Assembly: GCA_041488455.1 (NCBI GenBank)
Contig: JBGPPG010000010.1
Coordinates: 1 to 48,621, forward strand
Direction: 5' to 3'
DNA: 48,621 nt
From: DASQPE01 sp041488455
GTDB lineage: Bacteria > Gemmatimonadota > Gemmatimonadetes > Gemmatimonadales > GWC2-71-9
Shown here: piece by piece, positions 15,727 through 22,839 of the stretch
Layout: the number at the start of each line of letters is the position of its first letter
How positions within the stretch are numbered: position 1 is the first letter of the stretch
Position numbers and translations under genes: made by a program
Notes under the pieces: model-generated
Told to the model about the DNA's origin: nothing
Database searches by the model: none
The model's input: only the letters and a program-made list of their open reading frames with translations

Positions 15727-16979
15727 CGCGCAGCCGCGACTGGCGGCCGGGCGGCTGGTGCAACCGGCTGGGCATCGGGCGCGCGCGGCGGCAGATCACG
15801 CTTCTCGAGCGGCTTGGCCGTGCTGCGCCAGTACTCTTCGGCGGCGGCCACCCCGGAGCCCGGGGTCACCTTGATGCCGACGTCGCGCATCGCCATCTCC
15901 GCGCCGGCGATCCCGCCCAGGAGCATCAGCTCGTTGAGGTCGCCGAGGTGGCCGATGCGGAAGAGCTTCCCGGCCATGCGGGCCAGGCCGGCACCCAGCG
16001 CGAGGTCGTACCGGCGGTAGGCGATGTCGATCACCTCGGCCCCGTTGAACCCCGGCGGGACCAGGATGGCGCTCACCGTGTCGGAGTACCACCGGGGCTC
16101 CTTGGCGCAGAGCGAGAGTCCCCAGGCCTTCACGGCGGCCCGGGTGCCCTCCGCCAGGCGGTGATGCCGGGCGAAGATGTTGTCGAGCCCCTCCTCGAAG
16201 ATCATCGCCAGCGATTCCCGCAACCCGTAGAGCATGGGCAGCGACGGCGTGTAGGGGAAGTATCCGGTCGCGTTGGCCTTCGTCATGTCGCCGAAGTCGA
16301 AGAACACGCGGGCGAGCTTCGCCTTGTCGTAACAGGCGAGCGCCTTCGTGCTCGCGCAGACGATGCCCAGGCCGGCCGGCAGCATCAGACCCTTCTGCGA
16401 TCCGGTGACCGCGAGATCCACACCCCACTCGTCCATGCGGAAGTCGATGCTGCCGATGGAGCTCACGCCGTCGACCATGAGCAGGGCCGGATGCTTGACG
16501 TCGTCCAGCGCCCGGCGAATGCCTGCCACGTCGCTGGTGACTCCGGTGGCGGTCTCGTTGTGCGTGAAGAGCACCGCCTTGATCTCGTGCCCCTTGTCGG
16601 CCGCGAGCGCCGCGTGATACCGCTCGATCGGCGCTCCTTCGCCCCACTCGGCGTCGAGGATGTCCACCTTGAGGCCGAGCCGCTGGGCCATGTCGATCCA
16701 GAGGTGGCTGAACTGTCCGAACCGGGCAGCGAGCACCCGGTCGCCGGGCGACAGGGTATTGCAGAGGGATGCCTCCCACGCGCCGGTGCCGCTGGCGGGA
16801 AAGATGAAGGCCTGGCCGGTCTCGGTCTTGAAGATCCCCCGGAGGTCCCGAAGCACCGGCGCCGCCAGACCGGGGAACGCCGACGAGCGATGGTCCTCCA
16901 TCGCGACGTGCATCGCGCGGAGGATGCGGTCCGGGGTATTCGTAGGCCCCGGAACGAAGAGAAAATTACGGCCGGGCAT
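15723..16979 (-). CDS. sgaA: Serine--glyoxylate aminotransferase
   Basis: 418 residues, class V aminotransferase. GRNFLFVPGPTNTPDRIL is the typical start; FPASGTGAWEASLCNTL, FTHNETATGVTSDVAG, LMVDGVSSIGSIDF and VTGSQKGLMLPAGLG (Lys196 carries PLP) are in order. Transfers the amino group of serine to glyoxylate, giving hydroxypyruvate and glycine, the step that links the two halves of the serine cycle. A tail from about residue 393 is Pro/Ala-rich and likely disordered. First gene of the operon; GAGAGG ribosome site before the ATG at 16979; overlaps mcl by GTGA. An alanine- or serine-pyruvate aminotransferase is the alternative, but the operon argues for SGAT. Confidence 0.95.
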   Translation of the reverse strand: MPGRNFLFVPGPTNTPDRILRAMHVAMEDHRSSAFPGLAAPVLRDLRGIFKTETGQAFIFPASGTGAWEASLCNTLSPGDRVLAARFGQFSHLWIDMAQRLGLKVDILDAEWGEGAPIERYHAALAADKGHEIKAVLFTHNETATGVTSDVAGIRRALDDVKHPALLMVDGVSSIGSIDFRMDEWGVDLAVTGSQKGLMLPAGLGIVCASTKALACYDKAKLARVFFDFGDMTKANATGYFPYTPSLPMLYGLRESLAMIFEEGLDNIFARHHRLAEGTRAAVKAWGLSLCAKEPRWYSDTVSAILVPPGFNGAEVIDIAYRRYDLALGAGLARMAGKLFRIGHLGDLNELMLLGGIAGAEMAMRDVGIKVTPGSGVAAAEEYWRSTAKPLEKRDLPPRAPDAQPVAPAARPPVAAAR

Positions 16980-17119
16980 CGCTGGACCTCTCGACTAAAG
17001 GAAAAGAAAACCGTGCGGGAGCGGGGGTGCTCTCGCCCGACGCGGCGCGCGTTTGAACTTGCTGCGTCGTGTATATTGTACCAGCGCCGCCCGTTACACC
17101 AGCCTTCGCCCCCGGTCCG
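16980..17119. promoter_or_regulatory. Divergent promoter region of the serine-cycle operon and glycerate kinase
   Basis: 140 bp without a gene. On the minus strand TGGTACAAT (17083-17075) is an extended -10 that would start the sga transcript near 17068 with a leader of about 90 bases. On the plus strand TATATT (17072-17077) overlaps it and could serve the kinase gene; TTGAAC at 17053 is too close to be an ideal -35. The two -10 elements lie back to back on the same bases, so a single bound regulator could control both directions. An imperfect hairpin (GAGC/GCTC arms) lies around 17017-17030. No regulator gene is adjacent. Confidence 0.5.
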
Positions 17120-18499
17120 ATGACCCCACCCCCTATGGCGGGAGCGCCCCGTCGGGCGCTCCTCGAAGACCTCTACGCGGTCGCGGTCGGGGCCGCGGCC
17201 CCGGGTCCCGCAGTTGCCCGCGCGCTGGCTGATCTCGACGACACCGGCGCGCAACGAGTCTGGCTCTTCGCTCTGGGCAAAGCGGCCCAACCGATGGCGG
17301 AGGCCGCCGTGACCTGGCTTGCCGGGCAGCGCCGCGAGCCGGCAGGCGGCATCGTCGTCCCGCCGGCCGGTGCCGCCGCACCGCATCCCATGGTGCCGGT
17401 CGTGGTCGGCGATCACCCGGAGCCCGGCCCCGGTTCTCTTGCCGCCGCCGAGGCGCTCGGCCGCGCCGCCGCCAGCGTGGGCCCCGGCGATGAAGCCTGG
17501 GTGCTGCTCTCCGGCGGCGCCACCAGCCTGCTCGGCGCCCCGATGAACGGCGTCTCCCCGGCGCACCTCACCGAGCTCTACGCCCTGCTCCTCGGCTCCG
17601 GGCTCGACATCACCGCGATGAACCGCATCCGCAAGCGCTTCTCCCGCTGGGGCGGCGGGCGACTCGCCGCCGCGCTCGCGCCGGCCCGGGTCCGGGTGTT
17701 CATCGTCTCCGACGTGATCGGGGACGATCTCGCTTCGATCGCCTCCGGGCCGTGTGTGCCCGATCCCGCGTCGGCCGCTGAGGTGCGCACGGCCCTCGAG
17801 TCGTGCGGCTTGTGGGACCGGATTCCGGCCCCCCTTCGCGACCAGGTCACCGCCGTGGAGCGGCGCCAGCTACCAGAGACGCCGAAGCCGGGCGACCCCG
17901 CCTTCGCGAGGGTGGAAACCCGGCTCATCGCCAGCAACCGGCTGGCGCTCGAAGCGGCGGCTGCGCGAGCGAGCGCCTTGGGGCTCGCGCCGCGAGTGAT
18001 GGAGCCGGTGCTGTCCGGCGAGGCTGCGGATGCAGGCCGGCGGATCGCCACTACCGTCCTAAGTTACTGCCAGGGTTCCGGTTCGCAACCGGAGCCGACG
18101 ACGGCCTGCCTGATCTGGGGAGGGGAGACGACAGTGACGCTCGGACCCGGGCCGAGCGGTCGGGGCGGGCGCTCGCAGGAGCTGGCTCTCGCGGCGGCGG
18201 AGCGGCTGGCCGGAGCGCCCGCAGCCAGCGCACCGGCGATCCTCGCCGCCGGGACCGACGGCCGGGATGGGCCGACCGACGCCGCCGGCGCGATCGTGGA
18301 CCCGGCCACCTGGTCAGCGATCCGCCGGGCGGGCCGGGATCCGGCGCGCGATCTCGCCGCGCATGACGCGTATCCGGCGCTCGATGCCGCTGGCGCCCTG
18401 CTGCGCCCGGGTCTGACCGGGACGAACGTGATGGACGTGGTGTTCGGGATCGCCGGACCCGCGCTTGCCGTCAGGGTCGGGCCTCGAACACCAGGTTAA
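17120..18499 (+). CDS. gck: Glycerate 2-kinase (DUF4147/MOFRL family)
   Basis: 459 residues if started at ATG 17120; the frame is open to a GTG at 17069, but that region holds the -10 elements, and ATG 17135 is another choice. N-terminal DUF4147 domain with FALGKAAQPMAEAAV, GDHPEPGPGS, VLLSGGATSLL and VSDVIGDDLASIASGP. C-terminal MOFRL domain with LIWGGETTVTLGP, GGRSQELALAAAE and AAGTDGRDGPTDAAGA. Phosphorylates D-glycerate to 2-phosphoglycerate, which enters at enolase; this 2-kinase type is the one used in the serine cycle. Divergent from sga. Its 3' end overlaps the 3' end of the methyltransferase gene by 29 bp. Stop TAA. Confidence 0.92.
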   Translation: MTPPPMAGAPRRALLEDLYAVAVGAAAPGPAVARALADLDDTGAQRVWLFALGKAAQPMAEAAVTWLAGQRREPAGGIVVPPAGAAAPHPMVPVVVGDHPEPGPGSLAAAEALGRAAASVGPGDEAWVLLSGGATSLLGAPMNGVSPAHLTELYALLLGSGLDITAMNRIRKRFSRWGGGRLAAALAPARVRVFIVSDVIGDDLASIASGPCVPDPASAAEVRTALESCGLWDRIPAPLRDQVTAVERRQLPETPKPGDPAFARVETRLIASNRLALEAAAARASALGLAPRVMEPVLSGEAADAGRRIATTVLSYCQGSGSQPEPTTACLIWGGETTVTLGPGPSGRGGRSQELALAAAERLAGAPAASAPAILAAGTDGRDGPTDAAGAIVDPATWSAIRRAGRDPARDLAAHDAYPALDAAGALLRPGLTGTNVMDVVFGIAGPALAVRVGPRTPG

Positions 18500-19547
18500 A
18501 CGGAGTCTCCGTCGCCCGGCGAAAGCGGGTGAAGCCCGCCTCCCTGATCACCGCCGCAATCCGCCGCTCCCCCGCCTGCGCCCCGAGCCCGAGCCCCACC
18601 TCCTGCGAGAGGGACGCGGGGGTACAGATCATCGTCGAGGCCGCGTAGAACAGCCGCCCCACCGGATTGAAGTTCTGCTCGACGCGATCGTTGGCGAACG
18701 GCTCGACGATGAGCCAGGTGCCGTCGGCTGCGAGCGACTCGAGCACCCGCCGGGCCGCCCCGACCGGGTCACCCATGTCGTGCAGGCAGTCGAAGAACGC
18801 GACGAGATCGTAGCTCTTTCCCGGGAAGGATTTCGCCGGAGCGACGTCGAACGTCACCCGGTCGGCGACCCCGGCGGCCCGGGCGCGCTCCCGGGCGAGC
18901 TCGATCGAGCGATCGTGGTAGTCGAAGCCGAAGAAGCGCGACCTGGGGAACGCCTGGGCCAAGAGTATGGTAGAGGCACCGAGGCCGCATCCCACATCAG
19001 CGACCGTGGCCCCGGCCTCGAGCTTCGCCGTTACACCCTCGAGCGCCGGAAGCCACTCCGCGACGAGGTGAGCGTTGTAACCCGGACGGAAGAATCGCTC
19101 GGTCCCCTCGAACAGCCGATGATCGTGCTCGTGCCAGCCGACCCCGCGCCCCGTTCGGAAGGCCTCCGTCACGCGCGGCTCGTCGATCATGGCCGATTGA
19201 ATGACCTGGAACAGGCCGTGAACGAACAGCGGACTCGACTCGTCCGCCAGCATGAACGCCTGCTCCGGCGGCAGTGTGTACCGCGCGCTCGCCGGATCGT
19301 ACGTCAGGTATCCTCCCGCAGCCTGGTTCGCCAGCCACTCGCGAACGTAGCGCTCGTGCGTTCCGGTTCGCTCGGCCAGCTCCGCCGAGGTGAGCGGGCC
19401 GTGTTGGTAGAGTGCCTTGTAGAGGCCCAGCCGGTCGCCGATGACGACGAGAGCGGCGCTCATCGCCGCGCCCATGTCGTTGAGCGCCTTGCCGATGAAT
19501 TCGTTCAGACGGGTGGGATCCAGCGCGGGGGCCGCGGCGGTGGCCAT
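18471..19547 (-). CDS. SAM-dependent class I methyltransferase with winged-helix N-terminus
   Basis: 358 residues. The N-terminal ~100 residues contain a winged-helix dimerisation region (DRLGLYKALYQHGPLTSAEL, then RTGTHERYVREWL), as in O-methyltransferase-like proteins. The SAM-binding motif I is ATVADVGCGLGASTILLA near residue 180, with acidic loop FFGFDYHDRSIELA and motif AFFDCLHDMGDPVGAARR further on. The substrate cannot be predicted. Start at ATG 19547 with GGAG seven bases upstream; a TTG four codons earlier is less likely. It has its own promoter at 19590-19619 and converges on the glycerate kinase gene. Nothing in the sequence ties it to C1 metabolism beyond position. Confidence 0.85.
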   Translation of the reverse strand: MATAAAPALDPTRLNEFIGKALNDMGAAMSAALVVIGDRLGLYKALYQHGPLTSAELAERTGTHERYVREWLANQAAGGYLTYDPASARYTLPPEQAFMLADESSPLFVHGLFQVIQSAMIDEPRVTEAFRTGRGVGWHEHDHRLFEGTERFFRPGYNAHLVAEWLPALEGVTAKLEAGATVADVGCGLGASTILLAQAFPRSRFFGFDYHDRSIELARERARAAGVADRVTFDVAPAKSFPGKSYDLVAFFDCLHDMGDPVGAARRVLESLAADGTWLIVEPFANDRVEQNFNPVGRLFYAASTMICTPASLSQEVGLGLGAQAGERRIAAVIREAGFTRFRRATETPFNLVFEARP

Positions 19548-19589
19548 GGTGGGCTCCAATGCGGGCGAGAGTTGGGTAGACCGGCCGCT

Positions 19590-19619
19590 ACGCTACCGCG
19601 CGGTGCGGCCGGGTGTCAA
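19590..19619 (-). promoter_or_regulatory. Predicted sigma70-type promoter for the methyltransferase
   Basis: Minus strand TTGACA (19619-19614) and TAGCGT (19595-19590) with an 18-bp spacer; a perfect -35. The transcript would start near 19583, about 36 bases before the ATG. This lies between the end of the LytR_C gene and the methyltransferase, so the latter is probably a separate transcription unit. Confidence 0.6.
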
Positions 19620-19644
19620 TGGCCGCCCGCCGGGGCGCCGTGTG

Positions 19645-20082
19645 CTAGGGATGCGGGTCGGCAGGCGGCCGGTAGTCGGCGCCGAGCAGCACTGTCACAT
19701 CCACCCGCCGGAGCGTATCGGTCCCCACACTCACCACGCCTTGGCCCAGCGCCCGCGCAACGCGCTCGGCGCTGGAGCGGTCGCCGCGACGGGCGATGAC
19801 CCGCGTGGAATCGGGCCGAGCGTCGTCATCGGCGTTGCCGAAGAAGACGACGTCGAGCCCTTCCCGGCGCAACAGCCGAGTCGCCGAGCGGGCAAGGCTG
19901 GGACGGACGGTGGCGTTCAGGACCTCGACCTGGATGCGGCGCTCGGGCGAGGGAATCGGGTAGGCGTGCGCGACGATCGCGGCAGCAGGCCGGCCTCGGC
20001 CGTGGCCCGCCACCGCCGCCGTGGCGGCGGCCACGCCGAGCGCGATTAGCGCAGCGCCGAGGCGGCGACGAGGGAGTTCCAA
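19645..20082 (-). CDS. Small membrane-anchored LytR_C-domain protein
   Basis: About 145 residues. A short basic stretch (LPRRRLG) is followed by one hydrophobic helix (about 8-27). The extracytoplasmic domain contains RIQVEVLNATVRPSLARSA, RLLRREGLDVVFFGNA and VIARRGDRSSAERVARALG, the LytR_C pattern found after LytR-CpsA-Psr proteins and alone beside yqeK in some genomes. The function of free LytR_C domains is not established; a cell-envelope role is likely. The frame upstream of 20082 overlaps yqeK in another frame and is a shadow. No ATG suits; TTG 20082 puts the basic residues before the helix, but the start is uncertain. Stop is TAG. Last gene of the trp-pan superoperon. Confidence 0.7.
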   Translation of the reverse strand: MELPRRRLGAALIALGVAAATAAVAGHGRGRPAAAIVAHAYPIPSPERRIQVEVLNATVRPSLARSATRLLRREGLDVVFFGNADDDARPDSTRVIARRGDRSSAERVARALGQGVVSVGTDTLRRVDVTVLLGADYRPPADPHP

Positions 20083-20645
20083 AATCGGAACGTGGGTTCG
20101 AGCAACGGCCAGCCGGAGGCCACCGTATGGACGAGCCGGCGTCGGGCCACCTCCCGGAGCACTCCGCTGGCGTCCCCCGGAAAGCGCCGGGCCAGCTCCA
20201 CCCGCGCCGGGCGATCGAACTCGCGCCCGGGCTCCAGGAAGTCGGCGGCGTAGAGGATCCGGCCCACCATGTCCCATTCCGCGAGGCCCACGGAGTGATA
20301 GCGGACGGCGTCCAGTACTCCGCGGTCCACTTCGCCGTCGGCCTTGGCGCGGGCTGCGGCCGCGGGGCCGTGCTTCAGCTCGACCGGCCCGGGTGTGGAA
20401 GGCGCCCAGCGCTCGAGCTCGTCCCGTGGCGCGTCCCGCAAAGCATCGTGGAGCCACACCGCCCTGAGCCACCGGTGCCGCTCGCTGTCGGGCACGCCCA
20501 TCGACTCCGCCCACGACGCCGCCAGCTCCGCCACCCGCTGCACGTGTCCGAGGCGCTCGGGCGTGAGAACGGCCCACGTGGGGAGCGTGGGCCGGAGGCC
20601 AGGAGGAGTGGGGCGCACCGAGTGCATCGACCCGGGCCCGCTCAA
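20046..20645 (-). CDS. HD-domain hydrolase, YqeK-like
   Basis: 199 residues from a TTG at 20645 that overlaps the stop of the panD remnant (TTGA); an ATG six codons in (20627) is an alternative. HD-domain residues: RLGHVQRVAELA (first His), LRAVWLHDALRD (His-Asp), LKHGPAAAARA, and AVRYHSVGLAEWDMVGRILYAADFLEPGR. This order matches YqeK, which as I know it is a symmetrical Ap4A hydrolase in Firmicutes, usually next to nadD and rsfS. Neither partner is here; instead the gene follows the pan genes and precedes a LytR_C protein. Activity on Ap4A is inferred from family only. Confidence 0.78.
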   Translation of the reverse strand: MSGPGSMHSVRPTPPGLRPTLPTWAVLTPERLGHVQRVAELAASWAESMGVPDSERHRWLRAVWLHDALRDAPRDELERWAPSTPGPVELKHGPAAAARAKADGEVDRGVLDAVRYHSVGLAEWDMVGRILYAADFLEPGREFDRPARVELARRFPGDASGVLREVARRRLVHTVASGWPLLEPTFRFWNSLVAASALR

Positions 20646-20755
20646 CTTTCGGCGCGGAGCGACCGCCGCACGACGGTGAGCGAGCTCTGGTAGCGGAGAT
20701 CCGTCGCCGCGACGGTGGCGCGATGGATTCCGGACTTCATGAGGTGGCGCTGCAT
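20642..20755 (-). pseudogene. panD: Truncated aspartate 1-decarboxylase remnant (first ~28 residues)
   Basis: Thirty-seven codons directly after panC. MQRHLMKSGIHRATVAATDL and then RYQSSLTV match the N-terminus of PanD (consensus HRATVT-ADL-Y-GS-TID), including the start and an AGGGAG ribosome site six bases upstream. Similarity stops after SLTV; nine unrelated residues and TGA follow. About 90 residues of normal PanD are absent, with no trace in other frames before yqeK. The self-cleavage pair Gly24-Ser25 reads Ser24-Ser25. Family knowledge: PanD makes beta-alanine for pantothenate. The remnant cannot form the active protein, so beta-alanine must come from a second panD or another route. Not present in the supplied frame list because it is short. 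Confidence 0.8.
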
Positions 20756-20763
20756 GCCGCTCC

Positions 20764-21606
20764 CTACTTCAGAATGACGTTGTCGATAAGCCGAGTGGTC
20801 CCCACCCGTGCAGCCAGCGCCACAATCGTTCCCGGGGGCGCGATCGTGACGGGCCGCAGCTGCTCCGGCTCGACGACGGCAATATACTCGGCGCGCACCC
20901 CGGGAGCAGCGTTTACGCTCTTGCGCACCAGCGCTTCCAGCGCCGTCGCCGAGCGCTCACCGACCCGCCATGCCGACTCCGCCGCCTTGAGGCCCCGGCT
21001 CAACGCCAGCGCTTCCTGCCTCTCCGCCGGGCTCAAGTACGCGTTGCGGCTGCTCAGCGCGAGTCCGTCCGGATCGCGCACGGTCGGCACGACGGCGACC
21101 TCGACGGGCCACTCGAGATCGCGGAGCATGCGCCGGACCAGCGTCACCTGCTGGATGTCCTTCTGCCCGAAGCAGACGACGTCGGGCTGGGTCAGATGGA
21201 GAAGTTTGGCGACGACCGTCAGCACGCCAGTGAAGTGACCCGGCCGGGCCGCGCCCTCCCACCGCTCCGCCGTCTCGCCCGCACTCAGGCGGATCTCCAT
21301 CCCCGGTGGATACATGCTCTCAACCGAGGGGACGAAGAGCAGCTCGACTCCGCGCGCCTCGCTGAACATCCGGTCCCGGGCAAGGTCGCGCGGGTAGCGG
21401 TCCAGATCCTCGCCGGGCCCGAACTGGAGCGGGTTGACGAAGATGCTCAGCACGACGGCGTCCGCCCGTCGCCGGGCCTCGTCCACGAGCGCCAGGTGGC
21501 CCTCATGGAGGTGACCCATGGTCGGCACGAAGCCGACACGGCGCCCGGCCGCCCGCTGAGCAGCCCGCCAGGCGTGCAGCCGCGGAATCGACGAAAGCTC
21601 CTGCAT
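20764..21606 (-). CDS. panC: Pantothenate synthetase (pantoate--beta-alanine ligase)
   Basis: 280 residues from ATG 21606. GFVPTMGHLHEGHLALVDEA contains the HIGH-like site, FVNPLQFGPGEDLDRYPR binds pantoate, VCFGQKDIQQVTLVRRML and VRDPDGLALSSRNAYLS (KMSKS-like) follow, and the protein ends TTRLIDNVILK. Joins pantoate, from PanB upstream, with beta-alanine using ATP. The frame extends back to 21675 inside panB; ATG 21606 fits the family start. Stop is TAG, whose bases also form part of the ribosome site of the panD remnant. Confidence 0.96.
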   Translation of the reverse strand: MQELSSIPRLHAWRAAQRAAGRRVGFVPTMGHLHEGHLALVDEARRRADAVVLSIFVNPLQFGPGEDLDRYPRDLARDRMFSEARGVELLFVPSVESMYPPGMEIRLSAGETAERWEGAARPGHFTGVLTVVAKLLHLTQPDVVCFGQKDIQQVTLVRRMLRDLEWPVEVAVVPTVRDPDGLALSSRNAYLSPAERQEALALSRGLKAAESAWRVGERSATALEALVRKSVNAAPGVRAEYIAVVEPEQLRPVTIAPPGTIVALAARVGTTRLIDNVILK

Positions 21607-21621
21607 AGGGCCACCGGCCCT
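21607..21621 (-). promoter_or_regulatory. Hairpin abutting the panC start codon
   Basis: AGGGCC, a three-base loop and GGCCCT form a perfect stem directly before the panC ATG and overlapping the panB TAG. The AGGG that could pair with 16S rRNA is inside the stem, so panC initiation may depend on ribosomes arriving from panB to open it. Seen in sequence; the effect is inference. Confidence 0.4.
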
Positions 21622-22429
21622 ACTCAAAACTGTGTTCGGCACCTGGATAGCGACCCCCGCGCACGTCGTCCGCATACATCCGCGCCGCCGAGCGGACCTC
21701 GCCGGCGAGCTGGGCGAATCGCCTCAGGAACTTCGGGCTGAACGTCTCGTTGAGTCCGAGCATATCGTGCAGCACGAGCACCTGGCCGTCGCACGCCGCC
21801 CCCGCCCCGATGCCGACGGTGGGGATGGTGAGCGCCCGGGTGATCCGCCCCGCGAGCTCGGCAGGCGTCAGCTCGAGCACCAGCCCGAAGGCGCCGGCGT
21901 CTTCGAGTGCGCGGGCATCCTCCAACATCCGCTGCGCCGCGCCGGCGTCGCGGCCTTGCACGCGGTAGCCGCCAAGCGCGTGCACCGACTGCGGCGTGAG
22001 TCCCAGGTGGCCCATGACCGGGATTCCGCGCTCCACCAGCGCCCGTACCGTCGAAACCATGGGCCGCCCGCCCTCGAGCTTCACCCCCTGCGCTCCCGTC
22101 TCCATGAGCACGTGGCCCGCGTTCCTGATCGCGTCTTCGACTGAGACCTGATAGGAGAGAAACGGGAGGTCCACGAGCAGGAGTGCGTCGGGCGCGCCGC
22201 GGCGCACAGCCCGGGCGTGGTACACGAGCTGATCGACCGTCACGCCGAGCGTCGTCTCCCGCCCCGCCACGACCTGGTTCACCGAGTCGCCCACCAGCAG
22301 CACGTCCACCTCCGGGCCGATGAGCCGGGCGAAGGTCGCGTCGTAGCAGGTCAGCATGACGATCTTCCGGCCCGCGGCCTTCATGCCGGCGAGGTCGAGC
22401 GGAGTTCGGGGACGACCGTCGGCGTTCAT
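21620..22429 (-). CDS. panB: 3-methyl-2-oxobutanoate hydroxymethyltransferase
   Basis: 269 residues. KIVMLTCYDATFARLI, VDVLLVGDSVNQVVAGRETT (Mg-binding Asp), GAQGVKLEGG, VMGHLGLTPQSVHALGG and VLVLHDMLGLNETFSPKFL are all PanB blocks. Adds a hydroxymethyl group from 5,10-methylene-tetrahydrofolate to ketoisovalerate, giving ketopantoate. It therefore uses a folate cofactor whose precursor path includes the preceding folK. ATGA overlap with folK; TAG stop in the panC hairpin. Confidence 0.96.
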   Translation of the reverse strand: MNADGRPRTPLDLAGMKAAGRKIVMLTCYDATFARLIGPEVDVLLVGDSVNQVVAGRETTLGVTVDQLVYHARAVRRGAPDALLLVDLPFLSYQVSVEDAIRNAGHVLMETGAQGVKLEGGRPMVSTVRALVERGIPVMGHLGLTPQSVHALGGYRVQGRDAGAAQRMLEDARALEDAGAFGLVLELTPAELAGRITRALTIPTVGIGAGAACDGQVLVLHDMLGLNETFSPKFLRRFAQLAGEVRSAARMYADDVRGGRYPGAEHSFE

Positions 22430-22839
22430 GTGGTGGCGAGCTCCGAGAGCTCCCGCTGCCAGAAGTCGCGGTTCGGAAGCTCGGGGTGAGGGATGACGAG
22501 GTCCGGATCGTGGATCCGGCGATCGCCGAAGGCGACGATGTCGAGATCGAGCGTCCGCGGCCCCCAGCGGGCGGTGCGCAGCCTGCCCCGCGCCTCCTCG
22601 ATGTGCTGGAGCGCCTCGAGCAGGCGGTGCGGATCGAGGTCGGTCTCGAGGAGGACCATCTGATTGAGATAGGACGGCTGGGCCATGCCGGCGATCGGCG
22701 CGGTCTCCTCGATCGTGGACGCGGCCACCACCCTCGTGCCGGGCAGCCGCGCCAGCGCGCCCCGGGCCGCGGCCAGGTGGGCCGCGCGATCGCCGAGGTT
22801 GCTTCCCAGGGCCACGAACACGCGCTCGGCCGCTGTCAT
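22426..22839 (-). CDS. folK: 2-amino-4-hydroxy-6-hydroxymethyldihydropteridine pyrophosphokinase
   Basis: 137 residues. VFVALGSNLGDRAAHLAAA begins the protein, QPSYLNQMVLLETDLDP and GRLRTARWGPRTLDLDIVAF hold the HPPK signature with the two Mg-binding aspartates, and IPHPELPNRDFW ends it. Transfers pyrophosphate from ATP to the pterin in folate synthesis. ATGA overlaps on both sides place it between the MCP-like membrane protein and panB. Confidence 0.95.
   Translation of the reverse strand: MTAAERVFVALGSNLGDRAAHLAAARGALARLPGTRVVAASTIEETAPIAGMAQPSYLNQMVLLETDLDPHRLLEALQHIEEARGRLRTARWGPRTLDLDIVAFGDRRIHDPDLVIPHPELPNRDFWQRELSELATT

Noticed and set aside
16980..17119. tRNA, riboswitch or small gene in the sga/gck gap
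   Set aside because: No cloverleaf, no conserved riboswitch core and no plausible short frame with a ribosome site; promoter elements explain the gap.
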